63,334 nt of DNA. Source: Kocuria atrinae C3-8. Lineage in GTDB: Bacteria > Actinomycetota > Actinomycetes > Actinomycetales > Micrococcaceae. This document shows positions 10,325 to 19,609 of the stretch, piece by piece (the first letter of the stretch is position 1; each line of letters begins with the position of its first letter). The notes under the pieces are model-generated. The model saw only the letters and a program-made list of their open reading frames with translations. It had not been told where the DNA came from and ran no database searches. The stretch covers positions 1 to 63,334 of the forward strand of contig NZ_AJXN01000028.1 of assembly GCF_000286355.1 (NCBI RefSeq), read 5' to 3'. Position numbers and translations under genes: made by a program.

Positions 10325-11766
10325 GTGAGCGAGCTCGAAGAGGCCGACCCGGTCCCCGAACACCCCGCAACAATCCCCAACGATCCGCTCCCCACACGCA
10401 TGGCGCGCGGGCTGCGCGATTTCGTGGACGGAATCGCCAACTCCTCACCGGCCCGCCTGGCCGTGATCGTATTCGTGATCGTGGACCTGGCCTTTGCTGC
10501 CCTGTTGTTATTGCCCGTGTCTGCGGCACCCGGCAAGAACACAAGTGTCGCGGACGCCATCTTCACCGCGACCTCCGCCGTAACCGTGACCGGACTGACC
10601 ACGGTGTCCACGGCGGACCAGTGGTCCCTGTTCGGACAGGTGATCATCCTGGTGGCCATCCAGATCGGTGGCCTGGGCACACTCACCATGACCTCGCTCC
10701 TGGCGCTGGCCATCGGACGGAAACTGGGTCTGAAGTCCAAGCTGATCACCCAGGAGGCCCTCAACATCGGTCGTTTGGGCGAAGTGGGTTCGCTGCTGCG
10801 CATCATCGTGGTCACCTCCATAACCATTGAGGCCGCATTGACCGTGGTGCTGACACTGGGCTTTCTGGTGGCCGGCGAACCCGTCCACACTGCCCTGTGG
10901 CACGGTGTCTTCTACGGCATCTCGAGCTTCAACAACGCAGGGTTCACGCCCCACAGTGACGGTTTGGTGCCTTACGATCACACGGGCCTGGATTCGTGGC
11001 TGATCCTGTTCCCGATCTGCATCGGTGTGTTTCTGGGTTCACTGGGTTTCCCCGTGATCCTGGTGCTGCGCGAAGCGGGCTTCCGCTTCACCCGCTGGAA
11101 CCTCAACGCCAAACTGACCCTGCTGACCACGGGTGTTCTGCTGGTCATCGGATGGCTGCTGTTCTCCAGCTTTGAGTGGGACAACCAGGCCACGATCGGC
11201 GAAAAGCCTGTGGGCGAGCGCATCTTCCACGGATTCTTCGCGTCAGTCATGATGCGCTCCGGTGGCTTCAACCTGGTGGACATGACGGACACCTCCCCTG
11301 TCACCCTGCTGCTCACGGACGCCTGATGTTCGTGGGTGGCGGCTCCGCATCCACCGCGGGCGGTATCAAGGTCACCACCCTGGCCGTCGTGTTCTTGGCG
11401 ATCCTGGCCGAGGCACGCGGTGACAAGTCCGTGATCGCGTTCTTCCGAACCATCCCGGATTCGGTGCTGCGCATTGCCATTTCGGTCATCATGATGGGTG
11501 CCACCGTGGTGCTCACCGGTTCCGCCATTCTCGTGGGGCTCACGGGCCGTCCTCTGGATCACGTGCTGTTCGAGGTCATCTCCGCCTACGCCACGTGCGG
11601 GCTCAGCGTGGGGGTTTCCGCGGACGCCCCGGACGCCGGAAAATACGTACTGGCCATCATCATGCTCATCGGCCGTATCGGCACCAACACGGTAGCCACG
11701 GCACTCGCGCTGCGATCACGGCGTAGGTTGTACTCCTACCCGGAAGAAAGGCCCATCATTGGCTAA
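10325..11766 (+). CDS. ktrB: Potassium uptake protein KtrB/TrkH family, frame broken
   Basis: Membrane potassium translocation subunit. The start GTG 10325 follows GGAGGAGG. All four selectivity-filter P-loops are visible: SAVTVTGLTTV, ISSFNNAGFTP, MRSGGFNLVD and YATCGLSVGV, each with the conserved glycine. Total length is about 480 residues, close to KtrB. The frame breaks near 11323: GACGCCTGATG reads a stop where GACGCCCTGATG would continue as LTDALMFVGGGSASTAGGIK. The stop at 11766 overlaps the start of ktrA by 8 bp, so the two subunits are coupled. Confidence 0.92.
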
Positions 11767-12427
11767 GAACTCCTCCCACTCCGCACCGGTCCTGGTGATC
11801 GGACTGGGCCGCTTCGGATCCGCCACCGCCCTGCAACTGGTCCGCCAAGGCAATGAGGTCATGGGTGTCGAGCGCGACGCCGCTCTGGTGCAGAAGATGT
11901 CCGGACAGCTCACGCACGTGGTCGAGGCCGAGGCCACGGACATCGACGCCCTTCGGCAGCTGGGAGCCAGCGATTTCACCGCGGCGGTCGTGGGCGTGGG
12001 CACCTCGATCGAGTCCTCTGTGTTGATCACCGCCAACCTGGTGGACCTGGGCATCGACCGGATCTGGGCCAAGGCCATCTCCCCCGCCCACGGCAAGATC
12101 CTGGCGCGCATCGGCGCGCACCATGTGATCTTCCCGGAGGCGGACGCCGGCCGCCGCACCGCGCATCTGGTGTCCGGTCGGTTGCTGGACTACATCGAAT
12201 TCGACGACGATTTCGCAATCGTCAAGATGTACCCGCCTCGCGAGACTCAGGGGTTCACGCTGGGCGAGTCGGACGTGCGCTCCAAGTACGGCGTAACCGT
12301 GGTGGGCGTGAAATCTCCCGGCGAGGACTTCACCTACGCCCGCCCGGAAACCATGGTGACCTCACGAGACCTGTTGATCGTCTCCGGTCACGTGGATCTG
12401 ATCGAACGCTTCGCCGCGCGGCCCTAG
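11759..12427 (+). CDS. ktrA: Potassium uptake regulatory subunit KtrA/TrkA (RCK domains)
   Basis: Cytoplasmic gating ring protein for KtrB. The TTG start at 11759 lies inside the end of ktrB with an AAAGG site upstream. The N-terminal Rossmann RCK_N domain has the nucleotide motif VIGLGRFGSATA and the acidic residue in MGVERD; the RCK_C domain (about residues 140-222) resembles sites that bind small regulators such as c-di-AMP in other Ktr/Trk proteins, though binding cannot be judged here. Intact, 222 residues. Confidence 0.93.
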   Translation: MAKNSSHSAPVLVIGLGRFGSATALQLVRQGNEVMGVERDAALVQKMSGQLTHVVEAEATDIDALRQLGASDFTAAVVGVGTSIESSVLITANLVDLGIDRIWAKAISPAHGKILARIGAHHVIFPEADAGRRTAHLVSGRLLDYIEFDDDFAIVKMYPPRETQGFTLGESDVRSKYGVTVVGVKSPGEDFTYARPETMVTSRDLLIVSGHVDLIERFAARP

Positions 12428-12506
12428 TTCGGATCGCAGCCGCGAGCCTAGGCTGGAGCCCCGGCACCGGGTCGGGAGCCATGCGAACAACAAGGGGTTG
12501 ACCACC

Positions 12507-13285
12507 ATGGGTGAATATCGCAGCGTCCGGGACGCGAGTCTCTGGGTTGAGGAACGCGGCCAGGGTGATCCCGTGCTCCTGCTCCACGGCGGCATGAGTG
12601 ACGTTGACGAATTCGAGCCGACTCTTTTCGGCCTCGCGGACACGTTTCGTGTGGTCGGCTACGACCGTCGGGGGTTCGGGCGCACTGCCGATACCGGGAA
12701 CTTCACCCTCACCGAGATGGCCGCCGACGCTGCCGCGGTCATTGAGTCGCTTGGCGCTGGTCCGGCGCACGTGATCGGTTACAGCGCGGGCGGGATGGTG
12801 GCCACGAGCCTGGCCCTTGAGCACCCCGAACTGGTGCGGTCCTTGACCGTGATTAGTTCCGCGCTCGGTGCGGAGGACTGGATCATCCGTCCTCAGCCGC
12901 CCACCGGGGATTCTCCGGACGCAGGCTACCCCGCCATGATCGTGGACCGCTGCGCCCAATTGTCACCGGACGGACCCGAACACTTCCCGGAACTCGTCCG
13001 CAAGGTCTCCGAGCTGGCAACCCAGGACGTGGCACCGGCGGACGCGCTGGCTGCTACCCGGGCCGGGCGTTGATCGTCAGCTCCGACGATGATCTGGTGA
13101 CCCTGGAGAGCCAGCTCGCCCTCTACAGGACACTGCAAAAGGGGGAACTGGCCGTGGTCCCTGGAACGTCACACATGCTGATGTTCGAGAAGCCCCATGT
13201 GGTCACGGACATCATCCGCAATTTCCTGAATGGAGCGGAACCGACCACGTACTTCCCGATTCACCGGGCCAGGTCGGATAACTAG
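12507..13285 (+). CDS. Alpha/beta hydrolase, frame broken
   Basis: Serine hydrolase fold of unknown substrate. ATG 12507 is preferred because AAGGGG lies 10 bases upstream. Visible are the oxyanion HG motif (LLLHGGMSD), the nucleophile elbow GYSAGG (Ser about residue 93), and, in the second frame, the acid and histidine regions (SSDDDLVTLE, VVPGTSHMLMFEKP). The break is near 13053, where ALAA is followed in the other frame by YPGRALIVSSDDD. Full length would be about 259 residues. It converges on proC with only 6 bp between stops. Confidence 0.82.
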
Positions 13286-13291
13286 CGAGAG

Positions 13292-14131
13292 TCAGTCGCC
13301 GCAGTATTCCTGTTCCATCTCGTCACCGCGCTCGGCAGACGCCGTGACACCGGCGGCGATCACGTCGCGGAGGCCGCGGTCGTCAAAGGTGTTGGTGGCC
13401 TTTTCGGTGGTGCCGCCGGGGCTGGTGACGGCCTTGCGCAAGGCGGCGGGATCGGCGTCGTCGGGGCTGAGCAGCACGCCCGCGCCCGCGACCGTTTCCT
13501 TGGCCAGGACGCGAGCCACGTCGCTCGGGAGACCGAGCTTCTCGCCCGCCTGCTGCATGGCCTCGGCCAGGTAGAAGACGTAGGCGGGGCCGGAACCGGA
13601 GACACCGGTAACCGCGCGGACCAGGTGCTCCTCGACCTCGACCACGGTGGCCACCGAGGACAGCACTTCCTTGACGGCTTCCAACTGTTCCTTGGTCGTG
13701 TGCGTACCGGGAGTCACCGAGATGACGCCGCGGCCCACGCTCGAGGGAGTGTTGGGCATGGTGCGCACCACGGGCTGGCCCTCGGGGAGCGCCTTCTCGA
13801 GGGCATCGATGGTGATGCCCGCGGCCACGGAGGCGACCACGGTCTTGGGCTCCAGCGCGGGAGCGATCTCACGCGCGAGGTCCAGAATGGCGTAGGGCTT
13901 CACACCCAGCAGCACGACGTCCGCACCCTTGACGGCCTCGAGGTTGGCCTTCTCATTCTCTTCGCCGGACAGCACGGTGACACCAGTGTCCTCGCGCAGT
14001 TTTTCGGCAGAAGATGCGGACTTGGTGGTTGCGCGCACTCGCTCGGCGGGCGTGCCACCGGCCAGGACGCCGCGCAAGATGGATCCGTTCATGGATCCCG
14101 AACCGAGGAAAGACAGGACGAGCTCGCTCAT
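13292..14131 (-). CDS. proC: Pyrroline-5-carboxylate reductase
   Basis: Final step of proline synthesis: reduces 1-pyrroline-5-carboxylate to proline with NAD(P)H. Intact, 279 residues. It has an N-terminal Rossmann motif FLGSGSMNGSIL, the conserved VVRTMPNTP segment and the family signature VSGSGPAYVFYLAEAM followed by LTSPGGTT-like AVTSPGGTTEKA. GAAAGGAGC precedes ATG 14131. It stands alone on the minus strand between convergent neighbours. Confidence 0.96.
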   Translation of the reverse strand: MSELVLSFLGSGSMNGSILRGVLAGGTPAERVRATTKSASSAEKLREDTGVTVLSGEENEKANLEAVKGADVVLLGVKPYAILDLAREIAPALEPKTVVASVAAGITIDALEKALPEGQPVVRTMPNTPSSVGRGVISVTPGTHTTKEQLEAVKEVLSSVATVVEVEEHLVRAVTGVSGSGPAYVFYLAEAMQQAGEKLGLPSDVARVLAKETVAGAGVLLSPDDADPAALRKAVTSPGGTTEKATNTFDDRGLRDVIAAGVTASAERGDEMEQEYCGD

Positions 14132-14339
14132 GCGAAAGCTCCTTTCGATAACGAATCTGGGCTTGTCTTGACCGTATCGCGCCCTCGGAGGGTAATGAAA
14201 ACGTCCGGTGAAACTGCTCCTGAGAGGCAGGTTTCGGGTTTGCCAGTGGATCTTCAGGCTCTACTCGGTTGGTTCCCCACCTGGGTTCTTATGCTGGTCA
14301 CACCTCAATTGGTGCGAGTGAGTAACAGGGAACGGTCCC

Positions 14340-15146
14340 CTAGCCCGTTTCCTCCATGTGCCGACGAGCGAACGCCAAGGATTCGGACAACCAGGCGTCC
14401 CGCTCGTCGGCATTTTTGGATTTCCGGGTGGATACTTCGACACCCACCACGCCCTGCCAGCGAGTATCGCGCAGGTATTCCAGCGTCTGCGCCACCGGCT
14501 GGACGCCGTGCCCCGGTAGCAGGTGTTCGTCCGCCATGGTGGTTCCGGACCCATCGGTCAGGTGAATGTGGCCCAGGCGGGATCCGAGTTCCTTCACGGC
14601 CGCGAGTGAATCCATGTGCGCGGTGGCCGCGTGCGAGAAGTCCCATGTGACCCAGTCATAATCCTGGCCGAGCGGGCTGTAGTGGGGTGAATACACCACG
14701 GCCTTACGGCCGGCCACGCGCCACGGGTACATGTTCTCCACGGAGATCTTGATGCCGGTCATGCGCGAGACCTCACGCACGCCCTGCACAAAATTGCGGG
14801 CGTATTTCTTCTGCCATCTGAACGGCGGGTGGACCACCACGACCTCTGCGCCGACTTGTTCGGTGAGTTTCGCGGCCATCTGGATCTTGGTCCAGGCCTT
14901 GCCCCACACCTGTTGCGTGAACAGCAGCGTGGGCGCGTGGATGGTGGAGATGGGCACCTGGTATTCCTGGATGTGATCCAGGAGCTGGTGTGTCAGCTGG
15001 CTCATGCGTTCGTGGGTGACAAGCACTTCCACGCTGTCGTAGCCCAGGCGCCGAGCGGCGTCGAACGTTTCGGGAACGCCCTTGGGGTAGAGCGAACTGG
15101 TGGACAGCGCCACGTGCGGACGGTACAGACCCTCGGTTTGGGACAT
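14340..15146 (-). CDS. Sugar phosphate isomerase/epimerase-like TIM barrel (AP endonuclease 2 fold)
   Basis: Intact 268-residue protein of the xylose isomerase-like TIM-barrel superfamily. Metal-ligand type residues occur in the characteristic places: ISTIHAPT, VVVVHPPF, ISVENMY, WDFSHAA, HIHLTDG and VGVEVSTR. ATG 15146 shares one base with the TGA of the Ppx/GppA gene. An open frame continues upstream to 15749, but that is only the shadow of the neighbouring gene. The substrate is not known. This gene follows Ppx/GppA and precedes proC in many related actinobacteria. Confidence 0.85.
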   Translation of the reverse strand: MSQTEGLYRPHVALSTSSLYPKGVPETFDAARRLGYDSVEVLVTHERMSQLTHQLLDHIQEYQVPISTIHAPTLLFTQQVWGKAWTKIQMAAKLTEQVGAEVVVVHPPFRWQKKYARNFVQGVREVSRMTGIKISVENMYPWRVAGRKAVVYSPHYSPLGQDYDWVTWDFSHAATAHMDSLAAVKELGSRLGHIHLTDGSGTTMADEHLLPGHGVQPVAQTLEYLRDTRWQGVVGVEVSTRKSKNADERDAWLSESLAFARRHMEETG

Positions 15147-16123
15147 CACTTGGCCACCAAGTTCTTGGGGTTGACGGTGTGGATCGCTGCCCCGGTGGTC
15201 AACCGGTCCAGTCGGCGCAGAATGAGCCCTTCGCGCAGCGCCCACGGCGAGATGCGTAGGGTTCCGATGTCCAGCATATCCATCGCGGTTTCGGCCACGA
15301 TAGCGCCCGCGAGCACCTGGGCCGCGCGGTGTTCGGAGACGCCCGGCAGCTCGGCACGCTCGGACACGGTCATCGCTTCCATGCGCCGGGTCCACAACCG
15401 CAGATCCTCGGCGTGCATGATGCGCGGAACGTAGGGCCCCTGGGCCGACGGCGCTGCGCCACAGATGCGCGCGAGAGACCGGAACGTCTTGGACGTTCCC
15501 ACCGCAAGGTCCGGGCGACCGCCCTTCTCGATCTTCTCCACGGCGGGCTTCAGAGTGGCGCGCACGTGCCGGCGCAACTTCTTCACGTCTGCCGGGGAAG
15601 CGACGTCGCTCCCGCCCAAGAACGTGCGGTACATGCGCCCGGCACCCAACGGAACTGAGGTCGCGACGGTGGGCAGCGCGTTGGTACCCACGGCCATTTC
15701 GAACGATCCGCCACCGATGTCGAAATCCATGATCCGACCGGCGCCCCAACCGAACCAGCGGCGCACCGCGTAGAAGGTGATGGCCGATTCCTGGTCGCCG
15801 GAAATCTCCGTGAGGGTGACCCCGGATCGGGACTGGACGTGGTCCAGGACGTCGGCACCGTTGGCTGCCTCGCGGATGGCGGACGTGGCGAACGCCAGGA
15901 GGTCCTCGGCGTCGTGCTCGACAGCGAAATCCCGCGCCTCGATCACAAAGGACGTCAGCAGGTCACGACCGTGATCGGTGATCCGCCCCTCCTGGTCCTG
16001 GTGCTCCACCAGGCGCAAGGCCATCTTGTGGGACGCGTACGGTTCCGGTTTGGAACCGGGGTAAACGTCCAACAGGAGCAGGTGAACCGTGTTGGAGCCG
16101 ACGTCCAAGACTGAGAGCCGCAT
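15146..16123 (-). CDS. Ppx/GppA family exopolyphosphatase
   Basis: ASKHA-fold phosphatase acting on polyphosphate or pppGpp. Intact, 325 residues, the short actinobacterial form. The phosphate-1 loop LDVGSNTVHLLLLD is at the N-terminus, and FDIGGGSFEM and SVPLGAGRM form the phosphate-2 region; catalytic Glu lies in the EISGDQESAITF stretch. It is coupled to the TIM-barrel gene by a one-base stop/start overlap. Actinobacterial homologues of this length are reported to prefer short-chain polyphosphate, so Ppx1-type activity is the best guess. Confidence 0.9.
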   Translation of the reverse strand: MRLSVLDVGSNTVHLLLLDVYPGSKPEPYASHKMALRLVEHQDQEGRITDHGRDLLTSFVIEARDFAVEHDAEDLLAFATSAIREAANGADVLDHVQSRSGVTLTEISGDQESAITFYAVRRWFGWGAGRIMDFDIGGGSFEMAVGTNALPTVATSVPLGAGRMYRTFLGGSDVASPADVKKLRRHVRATLKPAVEKIEKGGRPDLAVGTSKTFRSLARICGAAPSAQGPYVPRIMHAEDLRLWTRRMEAMTVSERAELPGVSEHRAAQVLAGAIVAETAMDMLDIGTLRISPWALREGLILRRLDRLTTGAAIHTVNPKNLVAK

Positions 16124-16164
16124 GTCGTTCCTTCGCTGAGCCGCGGGCCGTGACCCGAGGTGGA

Positions 16165-19044
16165 CTACTTCTTGGTGGTCGAAGCCTTGCGCGTGGTGGT
16201 GGCTTTGGCCTTGGTACCGGCCTTGGCCTTGCTCGCGGTCTTCGACTTAGTTGCAGTCTTGGTCGCCGACTTAGTGGTGCGGGCGCGCGAGGTGGTCTTC
16301 TTGGGAGCGGGACCCTTGGCGCGCTTCTCGGCCAGCAACTGGGACGCACGAGCATTGGTCATCTGCTCGATGCTCTCAGCTCGCGGAACCGTCACGTTGG
16401 TTTCGCCATCCGTGATGTACGGGCCGAAACGACCGTCCTTGATCACCATGTGCTTCTCGGTGATCGGATCCGCACCCAGGTCAGCCAGCGGCGGTTTGGC
16501 GGCTTGGCGTCCGCGCTGCTTGGGCTGGGAGTAGATGGTCTTGGCCTCGTCCAGGGTGATCGTGAAGATCTGGTCCTCGGAGCCGATCGAACGGGAGTCC
16601 GAGCCCTTCTTCAGATACGGACCGTAGCGGCCGTTCTGCACGGTGATGGTTTCACCGTCCGTGTCCTCGCCCAGTTCGCGCGGGAGCGACAGCAGCTTGA
16701 GGGCGTCGTCCAGGGTCACGTCCTGCAGTTTCATGGACGAGAACAAGGACGCCGTGCGGGGCTTGGGCTTCTCGACCTTCTTGGGCTTGGGCTTGCCGTT
16801 CTTGTAGTACTCCGTGGGGATAGCGTCGAGCTCTTCCTGGGTGGGCTCGGGGATCACCTCGGTCACGTACGGTCCGTAGCGGCCGTCCTTGGCGACGATC
16901 ATGCGACCCGAGTCCGGGTTGGTACCCAGTTCGCGGCCGTCCGCCTTACCGATCTCCATGAGTTCCTGGGCCTTGGTGGCGTCCAGTTCGTCAGGAGCAA
17001 GGTCCAGGGGCACATTGGCGCGAACCGGGTCGGTGATCTCACCGGTCTCCGGATCGACCGTTCCGGCCACTTCCAGGTAGGGGCCGAACTTGCCGACGCG
17101 CAGCATGATCTCGTCCGTGATCGGAATCGAGTTCACCGCGCGGGCATCGATCTCGCCCAAATCTTCCACGATGGGCTTGAGACCGTGTTCGGCCTGACCA
17201 TCGCCGAAATAGAAGCCGGTGAGCCACTTGACGCGCTCTTCCTCGCCCCGGGCGATGCGGTCCAGGTCATCTTCCAATTCGGCCGTGAAGTCGTAGTCCA
17301 CGTAATCCGTGAAGTGATCTTCCAACAGGCGCACCACGGAGAAGGCGAGCCATGACGGGATCAACGCCGAGCCGCGCACCTGCACGTAACCGCGGTCCAT
17401 GATGGTTGAGATCGTGGCCGCGTAGGTGGACGGACGGCCGATCCCCAGCTCGTCCAGTGTCTTCACCAGGGAAGCTTCGGTGTAACGAGCCGGCGGAGTG
17501 GTGGTGTGCCCGTCCGCAGTGACGTCCGTGGCGTCCAGGGCGTCGCCCTCGGCCATGACCGGAAGCCGCTTGTCCTCGTCCTTGGACTTGGTGGAAACAC
17601 CCGAACTCGTCTCCGGGTTCTCGTCCTTGCCTTCCTCGTACGCGGCCAAGAAACCGCGGAAGGTGATGACCGTACCGGAAGCCGAGAACTCGGCGTCGGC
17701 GCCGGACAGTTCGCCCGCGGCCGAGGAAGCGAAGGCACCCAACCGAACCGTGGCGGTGGAGCCCTTGGCGTCCTGCATCTGCGAGGCCACGGTGCGCTTC
17801 CAGATCAGTTCGTAGAGCTTGAACTCGTCCACGGACAGCTGCGAGCGCACCTGCGACGGCGTGCGGAAGGAGTCACCGGCGGGGCGAACAGCCTCGTGAG
17901 CTTCCTGCGCGTTCTTGGACTTGGAGGAGTAGATGCGTGGCTTACCGGGGACGAAGTCCTCGCCGTAAAGCTCCTTGGCCTGCTTCCGTGCGGCGTTGAT
18001 CGCCTGGTCGGACAGTGCCACGGAGTCCGTACGCATGTAGGTGATGTAACCGTTCTCGTACAGCCGCTGGGCCACGCGCATGGTGGTGCGGGAGGTGAAG
18101 CGCAGCTTGCGCGCCGCCTCCTGCTGCAGGGTGGACGTGGTGAACGGTGCCGCGGGGCGGCGGGTATAGGGCTTGGTCTCGAGCGAGCGGACCGTGAACT
18201 CGGCGTCCTGCAGGCCGGCGGCCAGCGCGGTGGCGGAGGTCTCGCCCAGGTGGACCAGAGCGCCGTCGCGAGCGGACTTGAGTTCGCCGCGATCCGAGAA
18301 ATCCTTACCGGTGGCCACGCGCTGGGAGTTCAGCGAGGACAGGCGCGCGGTGAAGCCGCGGCCCGCGTCCTGCCCCTCAGGGCGTGCGAACGTGCCGGTG
18401 AGATCCCAGTAGTCCGCGGAAACGAACGCCATGCGCTCGCGTTCGCGCTGCACCACCAGGCGGGTAGCCACCGACTGCACGCGGCCCGCGGACAGGCCCG
18501 AGGACACCTTGCGCCACAGCACCGGGGAGATCTCGTAACCGTAGAGGCGGTCCAGGATGCGGCGGGTTTCCTGGGCGTCCACCAGGTCTTTGTCGAGCTC
18601 GCGCAGCTGACCGAAGGCACGCTCGATGGCTTCACGGGTGATTTCCGGGAACGTCAGACGGTAGACCGGAACCTTGGGCTTGAGCACCTGCAGCAGGTGC
18701 CATGCGATGGCCTCGCCTTCGCGATCCCCATCAGTGGCCAGGTAGAGGGCGTCGGCTTCTTTGAGCTTCCGCCGCAGCTCCGTGACCTTCTTCTTCTTGT
18801 CCGGATTGACCACGTAGTACGGGTCGAAACCGTGATCCACGTCCACCGCGAACTTGCCGTACGGACCCTTTTTCATGTCCGTGGGCAGCTCAGAAGGCTG
18901 CGGCAGGTCCCGGATATGACCCATCGAGGATTCGACCTCGTAGGCGTCACCGAGGTAACCCGCAATCGTTTTCACCTTGGAGGGTGACTCCACGATCAGC
19001 AGGCTCTTGCCGGTTTCAGCGTTCTTGGTGGCCTTGGTTGGCAC
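16165..19044 (-). CDS. topA: DNA topoisomerase I (type IA)
   Basis: Relaxes negative supercoils; an essential enzyme. The N-terminal Toprim domain starts KSLLIVESPSKVKTIAGYLG with the acidic DGDREGEAIAWHL motif, and the active-site tyrosine lies in NGYITYMRTDS (about Tyr336). The C-terminal third has several GPY-containing topoisomerase repeats (KFGPYLE, DGRYGPYVTE, NGRYGPYLKKG, DGRFGPYIT) in place of zinc ribbons, then a Lys/Ala/Thr-rich tail of about 60 residues as in other actinobacteria. GTG 19044 is preferred because AGGAG sits 8 bases upstream; ATG 19059 in the same frame has no site. Intact over 2.9 kb. Confidence 0.96.
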   Translation of the reverse strand: MPTKATKNAETGKSLLIVESPSKVKTIAGYLGDAYEVESSMGHIRDLPQPSELPTDMKKGPYGKFAVDVDHGFDPYYVVNPDKKKKVTELRRKLKEADALYLATDGDREGEAIAWHLLQVLKPKVPVYRLTFPEITREAIERAFGQLRELDKDLVDAQETRRILDRLYGYEISPVLWRKVSSGLSAGRVQSVATRLVVQRERERMAFVSADYWDLTGTFARPEGQDAGRGFTARLSSLNSQRVATGKDFSDRGELKSARDGALVHLGETSATALAAGLQDAEFTVRSLETKPYTRRPAAPFTTSTLQQEAARKLRFTSRTTMRVAQRLYENGYITYMRTDSVALSDQAINAARKQAKELYGEDFVPGKPRIYSSKSKNAQEAHEAVRPAGDSFRTPSQVRSQLSVDEFKLYELIWKRTVASQMQDAKGSTATVRLGAFASSAAGELSGADAEFSASGTVITFRGFLAAYEEGKDENPETSSGVSTKSKDEDKRLPVMAEGDALDATDVTADGHTTTPPARYTEASLVKTLDELGIGRPSTYAATISTIMDRGYVQVRGSALIPSWLAFSVVRLLEDHFTDYVDYDFTAELEDDLDRIARGEEERVKWLTGFYFGDGQAEHGLKPIVEDLGEIDARAVNSIPITDEIMLRVGKFGPYLEVAGTVDPETGEITDPVRANVPLDLAPDELDATKAQELMEIGKADGRELGTNPDSGRMIVAKDGRYGPYVTEVIPEPTQEELDAIPTEYYKNGKPKPKKVEKPKPRTASLFSSMKLQDVTLDDALKLLSLPRELGEDTDGETITVQNGRYGPYLKKGSDSRSIGSEDQIFTITLDEAKTIYSQPKQRGRQAAKPPLADLGADPITEKHMVIKDGRFGPYITDGETNVTVPRAESIEQMTNARASQLLAEKRAKGPAPKKTTSRARTTKSATKTATKSKTASKAKAGTKAKATTTRKASTTKK

Positions 19045-19059
19045 GGTACTCCTCGTCAT

Positions 19060-19081
19060 GACCCGTGGAATCGAGCGGGTC
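19060..19081 (-). other. Inverted repeat in the topA leader
   Basis: GACCCG and CGGGTC flank a short spacer directly upstream of the topA start region. It could fold in the mRNA leader or be a binding site; it may be chance. Confidence 0.3.
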
Positions 19082-19164
19082 TGTTCCTTCCAATGGGGGC
19101 TGCACGAAATCCCCCGTGGTTACTCACCGTCTCACAAGAGAGGTTTTACCACTTGTTCAGGTGC

Positions 19165-19599
19165 TCAGGCCGGATCGTGATCCGGTTCCGTAGTCATGGT
19201 GAACTCACGGCCCGTGGCCGAGTCAACATCGATCACCACAAAGTGATACTTGTACGTGGGTGCCCAGGGCTTCAACGGAAGCTGCTCGGCGGCGTCACGC
19301 TCGGCCTGGGTTTCCAAGCGACGCGCACGGCCGTGGACCACCACGGACTGCACATGGTCACCGACCACACGGTCCACTTCGAACGCCACGTGATTGTTGA
19401 CCACCAGGCTTGCAAGCTTGGTGCCCTGTGCAGTGCGGAAATACAGTTTACGGTCCTTCGCCACATAGTTGACTGGGAAAATGTCAACCATGCCCGCGGC
19501 TTGCACGGCCAGACGGCCGAACGGGAGCTCCCCCAGAAGCTCCCACACCGCGTTGGTGTCGAGGGGCAGAATCGGATTATAGGTTTCGCCAGTGCTCAT
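19165..19599 (-). CDS. Pyridoxamine 5'-phosphate oxidase-like flavin/F420-type split-barrel protein (first of two)
   Basis: About 144 residues from ATG 19599. The split-barrel pattern is visible: LLGELPFGRLAVQAAGMVDIFPVNYVAKDRKLYFRTAQGTKL, then VAFEVDRV and SVVVHGRARRLE. Its frame is open far upstream and appears fused to the methyltransferase, but that is caused by a frame break in the latter (see findings). Related to the second PNPOx-like protein at 21354-21818 (shared SVVVxGxARxL and xGRxF). It is probably an oxidoreductase or haem/flavin-binding stress protein; substrate unknown. Confidence 0.85.
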   Translation of the reverse strand: MSTGETYNPILPLDTNAVWELLGELPFGRLAVQAAGMVDIFPVNYVAKDRKLYFRTAQGTKLASLVVNNHVAFEVDRVVGDHVQSVVVHGRARRLETQAERDAAEQLPLKPWAPTYKYHFVVIDVDSATGREFTMTTEPDHDPA

Positions 19600-19609
19600 G
19601 ACTTCAGTC

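Noticed and set aside
14340-15749. 469-residue extended version of the TIM-barrel protein
   Set aside because: The upstream 200 codons overlap the Ppx/GppA gene in another frame and have no similarity; the family start is at 15146.
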